Assembly (NCBI RefSeq): GCF_028401385.1
Contig: NZ_JAQOMR010000001.1
Span: 1,676,501 to 1,740,500, forward strand
Reading direction: 5' to 3'
DNA: 64,000 nt
Source of the DNA: Marinicella algicola
GTDB taxonomy: Bacteria > Pseudomonadota > Gammaproteobacteria > Xanthomonadales > Marinicellaceae
Below the pieces are notes generated by a model. The model had not been told where the DNA came from, did no database searches, and saw nothing but the letters and a program-made list of their open reading frames with translations. Below are positions 41,022-51,321 of the stretch, piece after piece; within the stretch, counting starts at the first letter, position 1; each line of letters opens with the position of its first letter. The translations under genes were made by a program, and so were the position numbers.

Positions 41022-43358
41022 TGAAGTATTACGATGTCTTTAGCGAGACGGGGTTTCATTCGGCGTTCATGACAACCTATGCTTTTTCCGCGCAAGCCTT
41101 TGAGGATGTACCTTTCCCGAAACTGAGAGGCGCTGGCTGCCGGAACATCGCCATATTGGCGGACAAAGCGATGCTGAATATGAGCTTCGCCGAATATGGA
41201 GCACCGAGATACGCCGGAGCGCTTTATCATCTAGCGAAGGTGTCAGTAGGTGGCGCGTTTCATCCCAAGATGACCCTACTGGTCGGGCCTGAGAAAGGAC
41301 GGTTGCTGATTGGATCAGCGAACCTGACCGCCCTCGGACTGGCGGGCAACAAAGAGCTGGTCGCAGATGTCAGGTACTCAGCTACTGACAAGGACAATGC
41401 GGCTCTCTTTGGCGAGGCGCTAAACTACCTCCGAAGCTACGTTCCAGCGGAGGATCCCTGGTTTGGGGACGCTCTGAGTCGCGCCTTTCGGTATTCGCCA
41501 TGGCTTCGAGAGGCTGCGGAAATCGAAACCCCCGGCGATCAATCGGATATCCGCCTTCTCGCCGACAAATCGGACCAGACGTTCCTCGACCAGATCGAGG
41601 CTGCAGTGGCCGGTGATGAAATTGAGCGGCTGGTTGTGCTATCGCCCTACTGGGATGCTAAGCTCGAGGGCCTTACGCGCTTGCGTGAAGTCCTTGGAAT
41701 GCCGCCCACGGATATACTGATCGACCCGCTGGCCGCGCAGTTTCCCGCGTCGGTGTTGGATGGCGCTACGGTGGAACTCTTTGATCTGAGGGACGAGACG
41801 GTCCTCTCGGTTCGTCCATGCCAAAGCCTTTATCGCCTGCGGCAAAGAATGGGACCACGTGATTTCAGGCAGCATGAACTGCTCCCTTCCGGCTCTGCTG
41901 GGACCGACTATCCCAAGGGGAAACGCTGAACTGGGCCTATACAAACGCGTAGAGCCCGGCATGGCTCTTCGCGCTTTGAAACTCGACGGATATCGGCAGA
42001 CCCCACTGGATCGGGACGAAATTCTCCCGCGGCTGATTACAACCAACATCAATGACGGCTTACAGGCACGGGATGGCGGCGCGTTCACCTTGCAGAGACA
42101 TCGACTGAACTGGACCCCGCCTGCTCCAGCCTCGGATCGCGCCTTGTCACTGCAGCTATACGATCGAGACGGCGTCGAGTTAGGTGACCGAATTCAGATC
42201 GACACATCGTCTCGGTTTGAATGGGACCTTCCCACTCCAGACCTGCGCCCTCGAACGGCAAGGGTTCAGTTTGAGGGCGGGCTTTCAGTACCGACCATCA
42301 TTGTCGATCTTGACGCGCTTCTGATCCGAACCTTGCCTCCGCACCGGGGCAAGAAGCGTAAGATCGCAGATTTCCTATCGGAGACGACCTACGAGGACCT
42401 GTTCCTGCTCCAGGCCATCAACGAGTTGGAAATGCTTGATATTGGAGAACAACCGGTCTCTGCGGAGCATGTCGGCAGAGCTGTGGTCGAAGCCAGTGGA
42501 AGCGATGAGCAACCCGAACTCCGGGTACTGTCCTATGAAGCTTTTGTCCGGGCTCGTAGCCGAGCAAAGGCCGAGGACAGCCGCAATGCCTTCGTTTTGG
42601 CAAAGCGCCAGGATGGGGCCGCCGATCTTGTCAGCATGTGCCTGAACAGACTAATCGGCCTCATGGCGAGTGATTTGTCGAGCGAGGATGAGGATGATCT
42701 TCGGCGACAGTCAGAAATTGACCTCCGAAATACCGAGCCTTCATCCGAAGGCGACGACGAACCGGAAACTGCTCAGCTTGCAAAGGCCGCCGAAGAAAAA
42801 GCAGCGAGACAGCGGGTGAAGGCGACAGCAAAGAAGATCGAGGAAGCTGTAAAAGCCTTTGAGGCGCGTAGCAAAGACTTGGCCGGACAACGCATCACCA
42901 CCACAGAGCTTGTGCGGCTGAGAACCTTGCTGCAGATTATTCTCGCATATGCTCAGCCTGCAGGAGGCGGCGACAGCGATCTTCACGTTCTGCCAATCAG
43001 CGGAAAAAACGGCGACTGGCCGCGTTTGGTTGGGCGTCTGCTCAATCAGCATTTCAAGGCGATGCGTGCTCTTAATGCGCTCGATGTCGAAGCGGACGAA
43101 AGCGAACACCACCGCGTCATAGAATACCTCGCCTTCGCGAGGTTTGCGGCGCAGATTGCTGTTGCTGGCGCTCGATCAACTGGACCCGGCAATCCCATCT
43201 TGAAGCCACTTGATCAGCTGGCGAAAGACGTTGAGACCCAAGTTCGTGCGGTGATTTCGCTGCAAGAAGATGACACTCACGAGATCGGCGAAATCAATGA
43301 CCGGCTGAACGAGCGCTTCACGGTCAGACTGGCGCTCGATCCTATTCCTCATCCATAA
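41021..43358 (+). CDS. Phospholipase-D-like protein with long C-terminal extension (778 aa), one frameshift
   Basis: The N-terminal third holds two PLD half-sites. The first is FHPKMTLLVGPEKGRLLIGSANLT (His81, Lys83, then GSxN); the second is VHAKAFIACGKEWDHVISGSMNCS (His about 266). PLD-fold proteins include nucleases of restriction and anti-phage systems. The remaining 480 or so residues are of unknown family: a beta-rich segment (ALSLQLYDRDGVELGDRIQID), an acidic linker (SSEDEDDLRRQSEIDL), a Lys/Ala/Glu coiled coil, and a helical C-terminus. The frame changes near 41809 where one extra base separates DETVLS from FVHAKAF. Translationally coupled to the preceding gene. No helicase or methylase partner is left nearby except a dam remnant. 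Confidence 0.75.
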
Positions 43359-43681
43359 GCACCCCAAACGCCGCCTGGATTTTCGCTGCGATCCTGAGCA
43401 ATGCGCCTACTGCGTGTTCGATCTCCGTTGGCATGGATATCGTTCGGAACGCGCGTTTGGGTTTTGGCGGAGATCGAAGTCAGGTCATTGAAAAAGCGTA
43501 AGGAAAGAGGGCCGAACCGCAATGGGCGAGGTTCGCCCAAACTGAGACTGAGGGCCATTCTGAGCCCAGCTTCAGCTAGGCGGCGCGTCTATGAGGTTCG
43601 GTCATTTCCCGTAAACCCCTTTGATAACACGGAAAAATCCGTGCCCGTCAGGGCGGTGTCACTGGTTCGCAATGGGGAAAA
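43359..43681. other. Non-coding stretch between PLD gene and tRNA-Ser
   Basis: I see no supported gene, terminator or att-type repeat of dusA sequence here. It marks the likely right-hand margin of island-type sequence, though the exact boundary is not visible. Confidence 0.5.
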
Positions 43682-43771
43682 TGGCGGAGAGGAAGGGATT
43701 CGAACCCTCGATACCATCACTGGTATACTCCCTTAGCAGGGGAGCGCCTTCGACCACTCGGCCACCTCTCC
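43682..43771 (-). tRNA. tRNA-Ser (anticodon GCU)
   Basis: Read on the minus strand: acceptor GGAGAGG pairs with CCTCTCC, then G and an encoded CCA. The D-arm contains GCCGAGTGG, the anticodon loop CTGCTAA gives GCU, a long class II variable arm GTATACCAGTGATGGTATC is present, and the T-arm has GGTTCGAATCC. Total 90 nt with CCA, standard for tRNA-Ser. tRNA genes often serve as integration sites, but no integrase adjoins this one. Confidence 0.95.
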
Positions 43772-43999
43772 GATGACGCCCGTTTAGGGTTAAATGCCAT
43801 TGAGATCAAGATGTTTTTTCGAAATCTTGTCCTCTCCACAGAAACCAACGCCATGCAGAAGTTTACAGAATGAAGCAAGAACGAGAACGGAACCTGTCAC
43901 TTCTCCGGTGCAAAATCCGTACAGTGTGTTCGAGGTTCGTTCATGACTTTCACGCCAATATTTCCGCAATGAAAAAGCGAAAGGTTCTAGCAACTGTGT

Positions 44000-44963
44000 T
44001 TAGGTGGAGGCTTCTGAACGCCAAGGTGTGGCCGCCTTGAGGACTGCGTTTACGATTGTGACCAGCCTGCGTGCGATTGCGATTATGACGAACTTGTGGC
44101 GTTTTCCACGTGTCTTCAGGCGCTTTGCGAGAGGCTTCAGCACCGGATTGTGGCACGCGGCGGCGAGCGCGGCTTGGAACAGCACATGTCGCAGAGATCG
44201 TCGGCCTCCTGCTATCATCCTTCTGCCGCGCATCGTGCCACTGTCATGCGGCACGGCGGCGAGCCCGGTCATGGCCGCGGCCTCGCCTGCGTTCATCTCG
44301 TCCGAGCTCGGGCATCTCGGCGATCAGCATAGCTGCCGAGACCGGGCCGATACCGGGAATGGATCGCAGCAACCGCGCTTTTGCAGCCAGACTGTCGTCT
44401 TGGGAAATGGCGCTCTCGATCCGGCGCTCAACATCCCTGATCTGGTCGTCCAGCATTGCTCTCAGGACATTGTCCATTTCGGCGACGTCTTCTGCCACAC
44501 CTTGTTTTTCACGTGCGGAGATTTGCGCCGCAAGTCGCTTGCGCATGTCAAAGATCTGAGCGCGCCGGGTCGTCAACGCTTTGAGAACCCGAAGGTTTCT
44601 GTTCGGAAGTAACCGCCCGGCCTCCGGGCGGGACAGCATGAACCTGGCAATGAGTTCCGCGTCGATCCGGTCTGTTTTTGCGCGAGTTCCTCGGGAAAGG
44701 GCAAAGGCCTTGATCTGTGCCGGAGGGAGTTGCACAGCCTTGACCCCCGCCGCGACGAGGAAGACCCAAAGCGCCCACTCCTGCCCGCCGGTCGCCTCGA
44801 ATCCAACCCGTACCAAACCCGGCATGAGTTGGAGACGGGCCAGCAACTGGATGTGACCTTCACAACTATTGGGAAGGCGGAAGTGCCGACCACTTGAACT
44901 GCAGAAACCGTCAAGCCAATCGCGGGACACATCTATACCGATCATTGTCGTCGCTGCTATCAT
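44000..44963 (-). CDS. IS110-family transposase 1, one frameshift
   Basis: DEDD transposase of about 320 residues. Motifs: TMIGIDVSRDWLDGF (first Asp), VRVGFEATGGQEWALW (Glu), SRGTRAKTDRIDAELIARFM (Asp-Asp), then a coiled segment and the C-terminal transposase_20 domain LLRSIPGIGPVSAAMLIAEMPELG, which continues as MNAGEAAAMTGLAAVPHDSG in another frame, with the catalytic Ser region. The frame change near 44293 implies one extra base. The 200 bp upstream of the start (44964-45160) are non-coding and are where an IS110 element would carry its bridge RNA; element ends were not resolved. Confidence 0.88.
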
Positions 44964-45260
44964 GTCGCTCTCTCTTCCTTATGCTTCGCGGTCCCGCGAA
45001 CGGGCCGCCATCAACAGTTCGAGACGGTGAAGAGAGGCGGGATCAGCCTGCTAGCGAACGTGGTCATGCCATAAGGTGTTAAGCGCTGTATCCCACCCCG
45101 CCGCCGGTCCTGGCCGGGAGCGATAACGGGGCTAATCTAGCAGGCCAGAGGCACATAAGATGTTCAGTCCCGGACTTTGATGGTGCAATATTTTCTCAAA
45201 CTTGGAGGGAAGCACTATGGGACAGGTTTTACAAGGCAGCGCCACGACGACTGAGAGCCT

Positions 45261-46700
45261 TCTCTGATTGGGGTCGTTGTGGTCAAGGTGCTCCTGCACT
45301 TTTTCTCGGACCGTTCCGCAGGTCACTCGCTTCTCTTCGCGGTCGGCGCACCGGTGATTTTCTCGGGGCCGCCGCATGATGGGGTCAGGAGAGCGAGGCG
45401 TCTCAATCTGTTTCACGACCTTGCAAACCTTGGTTCGGCAGGTTCGGGACTCTCAACGAGATCGCCTCGCCCATCGTCCCCACGGAACGATCCGGGCCTC
45501 GCCCTTTCGGGCGAAAGCTTTGTTCGTGTTACTTGCTCCTTTGATCTGCCTCGGGTCACGCCGCCAGTGCGGCAGGCTGCTTTCCAAAGCGGAAGTCGGT
45601 TGCATCAGCCCACATGCGATGCAGGATGACCGCCAGTTTGCGGGCCACCGCCACGCGGGCCCGCGCCATGCCACGGCGTTTGGCGATGTTCATGCCCCAC
45701 GCCCTGAGGCTCGACCATTTCTTCGAGCGCACGAGCAGCGAATGCGCCGCCTCGTAGAGCGCGGTGCGGGCGAGTTCGTCGCCGCATCGGCTGATCTTGC
45801 CCTGAATACCGGTCTCGCCTGACTGGTAGCGCGCCGGCGTCAGCCCCAGATGTGGCCCCCGCCTGGCTGGAGCCGAACCGCTCCGGCCGGTCGATCGTGG
45901 CGCGGAAGGTGAGAGCCGTGATCGGCCCGACGCCGGGTGCGCTCATCAGCCGCTGACAGACTTCCTCCTTGCGGACGATGCCCTGAACTTGCCTGGTCAG
46001 GCGGGCGAGCTCCTTCAGCATGACGCTGAGGACCGCAAGAAGCGGTTCGACCATCGCCATCACTTGCGTCTCGGCGCCGGCCAACGCGCGCACGCGGTCG
46101 GCAAAGGCGGTGCGCGACGGCGTGCCGAGCTTGACGCCGGCCTCGCGCAGCATTGCTCTCACCACGTTTTCGATCGAACGCATCTCGTTCAACATCGTGC
46201 GACGGGCGACCAGAAGAGAGCGCAAGAGGCGGCATTGCCGGCTCTTCACATGCACCTGCCTATACCAGCCCGTGCGCATGATCTGTGCAAGCGCGCGGGC
46301 GTCGTTGCGATCGGTATTGTTGGGCATCGTCTTCATCGCCGCATTGGCAGCCCGCGTTTCGATGCAGATCGCCGACAGGCCTTGGTCGCGCAGCCCGTCG
46401 TGAAGCCAGGCTGTCAGCGAGCACGCTTCCAGTCCGATGCGCTCCAGCGGCAGATCGACCTTCCGTAACGCATCCGACAAGGCCTGTGGTTCGCTCGCCG
46501 CTTGCGTTTCCTTCACGATCCGACCGCTCTCGTCGACAATGCAAATTGCGGTCTCTTCCAAAGACACGTCCAGTCCGGCAAAATACGTCATGGTTGCTCC
46601 TTCCCGATGCTTATGGCCATTCCAATCGACCACGTTTTAACATCCCGACAGGAGCAGCCACCCGCATCTGGGCTCGGGCGAGACCCCAATCACCCCATCT
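45261..46700 (-). mobile_element. IS110-family element 2, inserted in the end of IS5-3
   Basis: The dinucleotide CT occurs at both boundaries (45259-45260 and 46699-46700). Removing the 1440-bp segment 45261-46700, which carries one CT, rebuilds the IS5 terminal repeat GAGCCTGACC. CT is the known core dinucleotide of IS110-type recombination. A non-coding stretch of about 100 bp upstream of the transposase (46592-46700) and about 295 bp downstream (45261-45555) remain for the bridge RNA. Confidence 0.82.
45556..46591 (-). CDS. IS110-family transposase 2, one frameshift
   Basis: Start at ATG 46591 ([20 protein letters not shown]). Catalytic features: GLDVS (Asp), [16 protein letters not shown] (Glu), [20 protein letters not shown] (Asp-Asp), [20 protein letters not shown], and C-terminal [20 protein letters not shown]. 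The frame changes near 45857, after which [20 protein letters not shown] follows, then [16 protein letters not shown] with the conserved Ser region disturbed, ending [12 protein letters not shown]. Restored length is about 345 residues. Confidence 0.86.
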
Positions 46701-46772
46701 GACCGAAAAGAGTTGAGTGATTTCAGCAGGATGTGATTCCATCGGATTTGCGAAGAAACGATGGAGCGCACG

Positions 46773-47457
46773 ATGGCCTGGACCGAAATCACCCGGCGGC
46801 AATATGTCCGCAAATCAGCCCGCTATGCAAGCGATGTGACGGATCGGGAATGGGACTTGATTTCATCGTTACTGCCGAAAGGGCGACGGCTCGGCAGGCC
46901 CCGCAAGATCTGCCTGCGTGACGTCATCAACGCGATCTTCTATATTCCTTCGACCGGCTGCCAATGGCGAATGCTGCCGAAGGACTTCCCACCCTATTCG
47001 ACCGTACAGGGCTATTTCTACGAGTGGCGGGCAAAAGATCAAGGGCCGCAAGCGCCACATCGTTGTCGACACAATCGGCCTGATGGTTGGCCTCACGGTC
47101 CATAGCGCTGACATTCAGGATCGCGATGGCGTGACTGATCTTCTACGGACAATCAAGCATTGCTGGCCGTGGCTTCTTCATGTCTTTCCCGATGGCGGCT
47201 ATGCGGGCGACAAATTGAAAGGCCGCTTGAAGAAAGTCGGCAAGTGGACGCTGGAAATCATAAAGCGAACGGACAAGGCCAAGGGTTTTGAACTTCTTCC
47301 CCGCCGATGGGTCGTGGAGCGGACCTTTGCATGGCTTGGCAGAAGCCGCAGACTGGCCAAGGATTGGGAAAAGTCCATAGCCTCAGCCGAGGCATGGATT
47401 ATGATCGCCCACATCCGCATCATCACAAAACGGCTCGCAAGGTATTGCTATAGATGA
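46773..47457 (+). pseudogene. IS5-family transposase 3 with internal deletion
   Basis: The N-terminal part [20 protein letters not shown] then [18 protein letters not shown] and [20 protein letters not shown] ends at FYEWR. The frame then jumps to [20 protein letters not shown]. Compared with the copies at 7.8 and 15.4 kb, about 60 residues with the first catalytic Asp (VIDSQS region) are deleted. The rest continues without a shift through PWLLHVFPDGGYAG to [20 protein letters not shown]. It cannot be active. Confidence 0.85.
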
Positions 47458-49159
47458 ATTCTTTTGAGTCAGGCTCTGAGGCAGTCCGTCGGGCAATACA
47501 AAATAGTCAAGCGAGCCTGAGAACGCTCTCGAAGCAGTATGGGATCAATCAGAAGACCGTTGCGAAATGGAAGAAGCGAACTTCCGTTTCTGATCTACCG
47601 ACCGGTCCCAAAGAGCCGAAGTCAACGGTCTTGTCGCTTGAGGAAGAGGCAGTGATCGTTGCCTTCCGCAAGCATACTCTGCTGCCACTCGATGATTACC
47701 TTTATGCGCTGCAGCCAACCATTCGACACCTCACGCGCTCATCACTGCCTGCAACGGCATGGCATTTCCAGACTGCCAGAGGTAAAGGGCGACAAGCCGG
47801 TCAAGAAGAAATTCAAAGCCTATCCCATCGGCTATTTTCACATTGATATTGCCGAAGTTCACACCGCCGAGGGCAAACGCTACCTCTTCGTCGCCATCGA
47901 CAGGACGTCCAAGTTTACCTATGCCGAATTGTACGGGAAGGCAGGTAAGGTGGCGGCTGCCCAGTTCCTGCGCAATCTGGTCAAAGCGGTTCCCTATGCA
48001 ATCCATACTGTACTGACAGACAACGTCCTATGTCGAGAAAATCTGGCTGCTTAGGTCAGCAGGTCATAGGGCATCCGGTGTCCCGGGTGCCTTGTTAAGA
48101 TTGCCCAGACGGGCTCTGCCGTCAAGAAATGATCTCTTCCATGAGCCAAACACAGGGTACGCGCGATGGCGGCCCTCACCGTCCTTAATACGAGATCCCA
48201 ATTCCCAAGCAGAAGGCCCGAACATTATCTACGAGGTCAGATGCCTGCCTCCACGGCTCGTGTCAGAAAGAGGTCCTTCCGCCTGGGCTCACCCCCTCGA
48301 AGAAGGGGCGATAGGGTTCGCCGTGTTTAACTACGGCGTGTACGGTGCGCGCCATCTTTGCCGCGATCGCGGTGTAAGCCTTGCGACGCAGATGAGCGTT
48401 GTGTCGATCTTTCGAGATGTAGCGTTCGAACTTGTCACGAAAGCTGTTGGTCCGCTTGAGAACGGCAGTCTGGCCGGCCATCCAGAGCGTACGACGCAGG
48501 CGGGCGTTGCCGTACTTCGATATCCGGCTTTGACCGCGGAACATGCCAGACTGCACAGTGGCGAGGTCCATGCCGCAGAACTTCAGGAATTGCCGGTGAT
48601 GTCGGAACCGGCGCAGGTCACCTGCCTCGGCCAGAATGGTCATGGCGTTGATCGGACCGATTCCGGGAATGGTTGTCAGCAACTGATAGTCCGGCAGCTC
48701 GACTGCCCTGGCCTCGATCTCGTTGCGTTGGCGGACAAGGCTTCTGCCCTCGGCAAGGACAAGGCGGAACATGCGCACGGCGTCGGAGCCCGCATGTACG
48801 GGCAATCCAACAGAGATTTCGGCCGTGGCGTAAATGTCTGAAAGCAGGCGCTCTTTGGAGACCTTCTTGCCAACCACCTGCCAGGTGTCTGCGATGAAGG
48901 CTTCCTGGTTCATGGTCGTAATCATCGTCGGTGTTGGATACTTCTCGATGAATGCCAGGAGCCAGTCGGTCCGAGAGCTTCGATGAAACCGCTCAGCCTC
49001 GGGGAAGTAGAGTGGCAGGTAATGCGTCAGGATGCGGTGCCAAAGCTCGGTCTTCGAGCGTGAGACGATCTCGTGGGTCTTCGAGAGCTCCTGAATGTCC
49101 GCTGTCCCGACGACCAGGGGATCATGGAAAAACTGCACTGCTCCGATCTCGAGCATGTG

Positions 49160-50473
49160 GGGACTGTCCTGATTTTTGTGCTCTGGCGTGGTAACTGCTC
49201 TTTGAGGAGACCCACGTATGAGCATCGACAAAGAACTCCTGGACCGCCTGATGCAAGGGCGCTCGCCCGGTGACCTTTTCGGCAAGGATGGTATTCTGTC
49301 CGAACTGACGAAAGCACTGGCCGAACGTGCCCTGAGCACCGAGATTGACGTCCATCTCGACGAAGAGCGGGCTGAGGCTGTGCCCGAAGGCCATAACGAG
49401 CCGGCAAACCGCCGCAATGGCAGCAGCAGCAAGACGGTGACCACCGACAGCGGCAAGGTGGTCCTCGACATCCCACGCGACCGCAACGGCACCTTCGATC
49501 CGGTGCTGATCGCCAAATACCAGCGCCGCTTTCCCGATTTCGACCGCAAGATCATCTCGATGTATGCCCGGGGCATGACGACCCGGGAGATCCAGGGGCA
49601 TATCGAGGAAATCTACGGCGTGGAGGCGTCCCCGGCCTGATTTCCGCCATCACCGATAGCGTGATGGATGAGGTCACGGCATGGCAGAACCGGCCTCTGG
49701 AGCCCTGCTATCCGATCGTCTTCATGGACGCGATCCGGGTCAATATCCGCAGCGACGGCGCGGTCTCCAACAAGGCGGTGTTCGTGGCGCTGGCGATCCT
49801 TCCGGACGGCACGCGCGACGTGCTGGGCCTGTGGTTCCAGGCCAATGAAGGCGCCAAATTCTGGGCCAGCGTGCTGGGCGACCTGCGCAATCGCGGTGTC
49901 CAGGACATCCTGATCGCCGTCGTCGACGGTCTCAAGGGCTTTCCGCAGGCCATCGAGGCCGCCTTCCCGAGGACACAGGTTCAAACCTGCATCGTCCATC
50001 TCCTGCGCCATTCCATGAACTTCGCAAGCTACAAGGACCGCAAGGCCGTCGCCAAGGCGCTCAAGTCGATTTACACCGCCGTGAATGTCGAGGCGGCGGA
50101 AGAAGCCTTGGCGACGTTCGAGGACAGCGATCTCGCCAAGCGCTATCCGGCGATCGTGCCGAGTTGGCGAAGGGCCTGGAACGAGGTCACCCCGTTTCTC
50201 GACTATCCGCCCGAGGTCCGCCGGCTGATCTACACCACGAATTCCATTGAGGCGCTCAACTCGAAAATCCGGCGCGCCGTCAGAACGCGCGGACACTTCC
50301 CGAGCGATGAGGCTGCGGCCAAGTTGATCTATCTGACCCTCAATGCTACCTCAACCGAGTGGAAGCGTTCAGTGCGAGAATGGCACGCCGTCAAAAGCCA
50401 GCTCGCAATCATGTTCGAAGAACGTTTCCTATGTCCTGAAACAACGCCAGGGCACAAAATTTTAGACAGTCTC
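49160..50473 (+). mobile_element. IS256-family element (1314 bp)
   Basis: Perfect 8-bp target duplication AGCATGTG at 49152-49159 and 50474-50481. Ends are GGGACTGTCC (left) and, read inward from the right, GAGACTGTCT, both followed by TTTTGTG and CTGGCG. It lies inside the IS110-3 transposase gene. Confidence 0.95.
49218..50439 (+). CDS. IS256-family (mutator type) transposase, frameshifted
   Basis: Start ATG 49218 behind GGAGA: MSIDKELLDRLMQGRSPGDL, ALAERALSTEIDVHLDEERA, then IPRDRNGTFDPVLIAKYQRR, SMYARGMTTREIQGHIEEIYG. The frame changes at GG 49634-49635, where one more G gives SPGLISAITDSVMDEVTAWQ. The catalytic core follows: IVFMDAIRVNIRSDGAV (Asp), AVVDGLKGFPQAIEAAFP (Asp), QTCIVHLLRHSMNF, and YTTNSIEALNSKIRRAVRTR with the Glu. 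The normal end is probably a TGA at 50437 after another lost base; as read the frame runs out of the element to 50494. Confidence 0.88.
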
Positions 50474-51321
50474 AGCATGTGCAGGATAACCTGAGCATCC
50501 TTCGGGTCATTCTTGTCCCAGCTGTTGTGCAGGGCCTCCCGCGTCCAGGCGAGGCCGACAGAAGAGACGAGCTTCAGCTCAAACCCATACTGGCCGAGAT
50601 GGTGCGCCAGTGGCCGGTGATAGTTACCGGTCGCCTCGAACCCGATCCGCACCGGGAGATCGTAGCTGGCTAGGGCCGCAGACAGTCTTCTGAAGTCCTC
50701 GAGCGTATTGGTGACCGTCATGCGCCGGCGGCGCTTCTTGCCCGGAATTCCGATCAGAACCTCGTGGCGTTTCTTGGAAATGTCGATGGCGACCAGCAAG
50801 GTCGCGGGGGTAGTATGGTGAATGGTCATAGCCTGTCTCCTCAGCGGTGTGGTTCAGCAAAACCACTGTTGAGACCTGGGACCGGTTATGGCCACCCACT
50901 ACGCTATTTGGGGCTCCGCGGGTGGTCATAACCTATCGACAGCACTTCTTCCCAACGTGCTATGGTATTCAGTTCACCAACCGCACCCGCGACATTCACG
51001 ATTTCGGTCACATCTTTACGCGGGTCTGCCAAGAAAACGGCATCGAGCATCGCTTGACCAAGGTAAAACATCCCTGGACGAGACGGTCAGGTTGAGCGCA
51101 TGAACCGCACCATCAAGGAGGCAACGGTAAAACGCTTCCACTATGATGATCATGCCCAGTTCGAAGCCCATCTCCAGGACTTCATCAACGCCTACAATTT
51201 CGGGCGCCGATTGAAAATCGCTGCGTGAGCTAACGCCATACGAATACATCTGCAAAATCTGGACTTCTGAACCCAAACGGTTCAAACTTAATCCGATCCA
51301 TCAAATGCCGGGACTAAATGT

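Larger units (their letters stand above)
45255..47476 (+). mobile_element. IS5-family element 3, inserted in IS481 and carrying IS110-2
   Basis: The left end is GAGCCT at 45255-45260, interrupted by IS110-2 and resumed at 46701 with GACCGAAAAGA; the right end read inward is GAGCCTGACTCAAAAGA. TGA duplications flank it (45252-45254, 47477-47479), and excision restores the IS481 reading frame. It is a different IS5 subtype from the two copies at 7.8 and 15.4 kb, and has an internal deletion. Confidence 0.85.
48263..50829 (-). pseudogene. IS110-family transposase 3, split by IS256
   Basis: The N-terminal part (50829-50474) reads MTIHHTTPATLLVAIDISKK, VRIGFEATGNYHRPLAHHLG and NSWDKNDPKDAQVILHML. 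The C-terminal part (49151-48263) continues EIGAVQFFHDPLVVGTADIQ, QLLTTIPGIGPINAMTILAE and FCGMDLATVQSGMFRGQSRI. Removal of 49152-50473 joins them in frame to a 414-residue protein with all Asp, Glu and transposase_20 motifs. The gene was therefore intact when IS256 landed. Confidence 0.88.
48025..50963 (-). mobile_element. IS110-family element 3, inserted in IS481 and carrying IS256
   Basis: The IS481 reading frame stops at LTDN (48024) and resumes with GIQFT at 50964, defining the insert. Without the IS256 element and its duplication the insert is about 1.6 kb, right for an IS110 element. Its transposase is interrupted but fully reconstructable. The exact core dinucleotide cannot be read at these junctions. 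Confidence 0.78.
45161..51319 (+). mobile_element. IS481-family element carrying nested IS insertions
   Basis: Terminal repeats: TGTTCAGTCCCGGACTTTG at the left (45161) and, read inward from the right end, a close match with AGTCCCGG and TTTGATGG. Removing the nested insertions (45255-47479 with one TGA, and about 48025-50963) leaves roughly 995 bp, the normal size of an IS481 element, with one nearly complete transposase. The right end lies directly against the stop codon of the L,D-transpeptidase gene. Confidence 0.82.

Noticed and set aside
43401..43736. 111-codon open frame running into the tRNA-Ser gene
   Set aside because: It overlaps the tRNA, lacks a ribosome site and its end (EEGIRTLDTITGILP) is translated tRNA sequence, a common mis-annotation.
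43682..43771. tRNA-Ser as the attachment site of the island
   Set aside because: The only integrase is at dusA, 10 kb away, and no duplicated tRNA 3' end was found in the window.
44004..44612. Plus-strand open frames of 78-202 codons over IS110-1
   Set aside because: They are antisense shadows of the IS110 transposase, which has all DEDD motifs on the minus strand.
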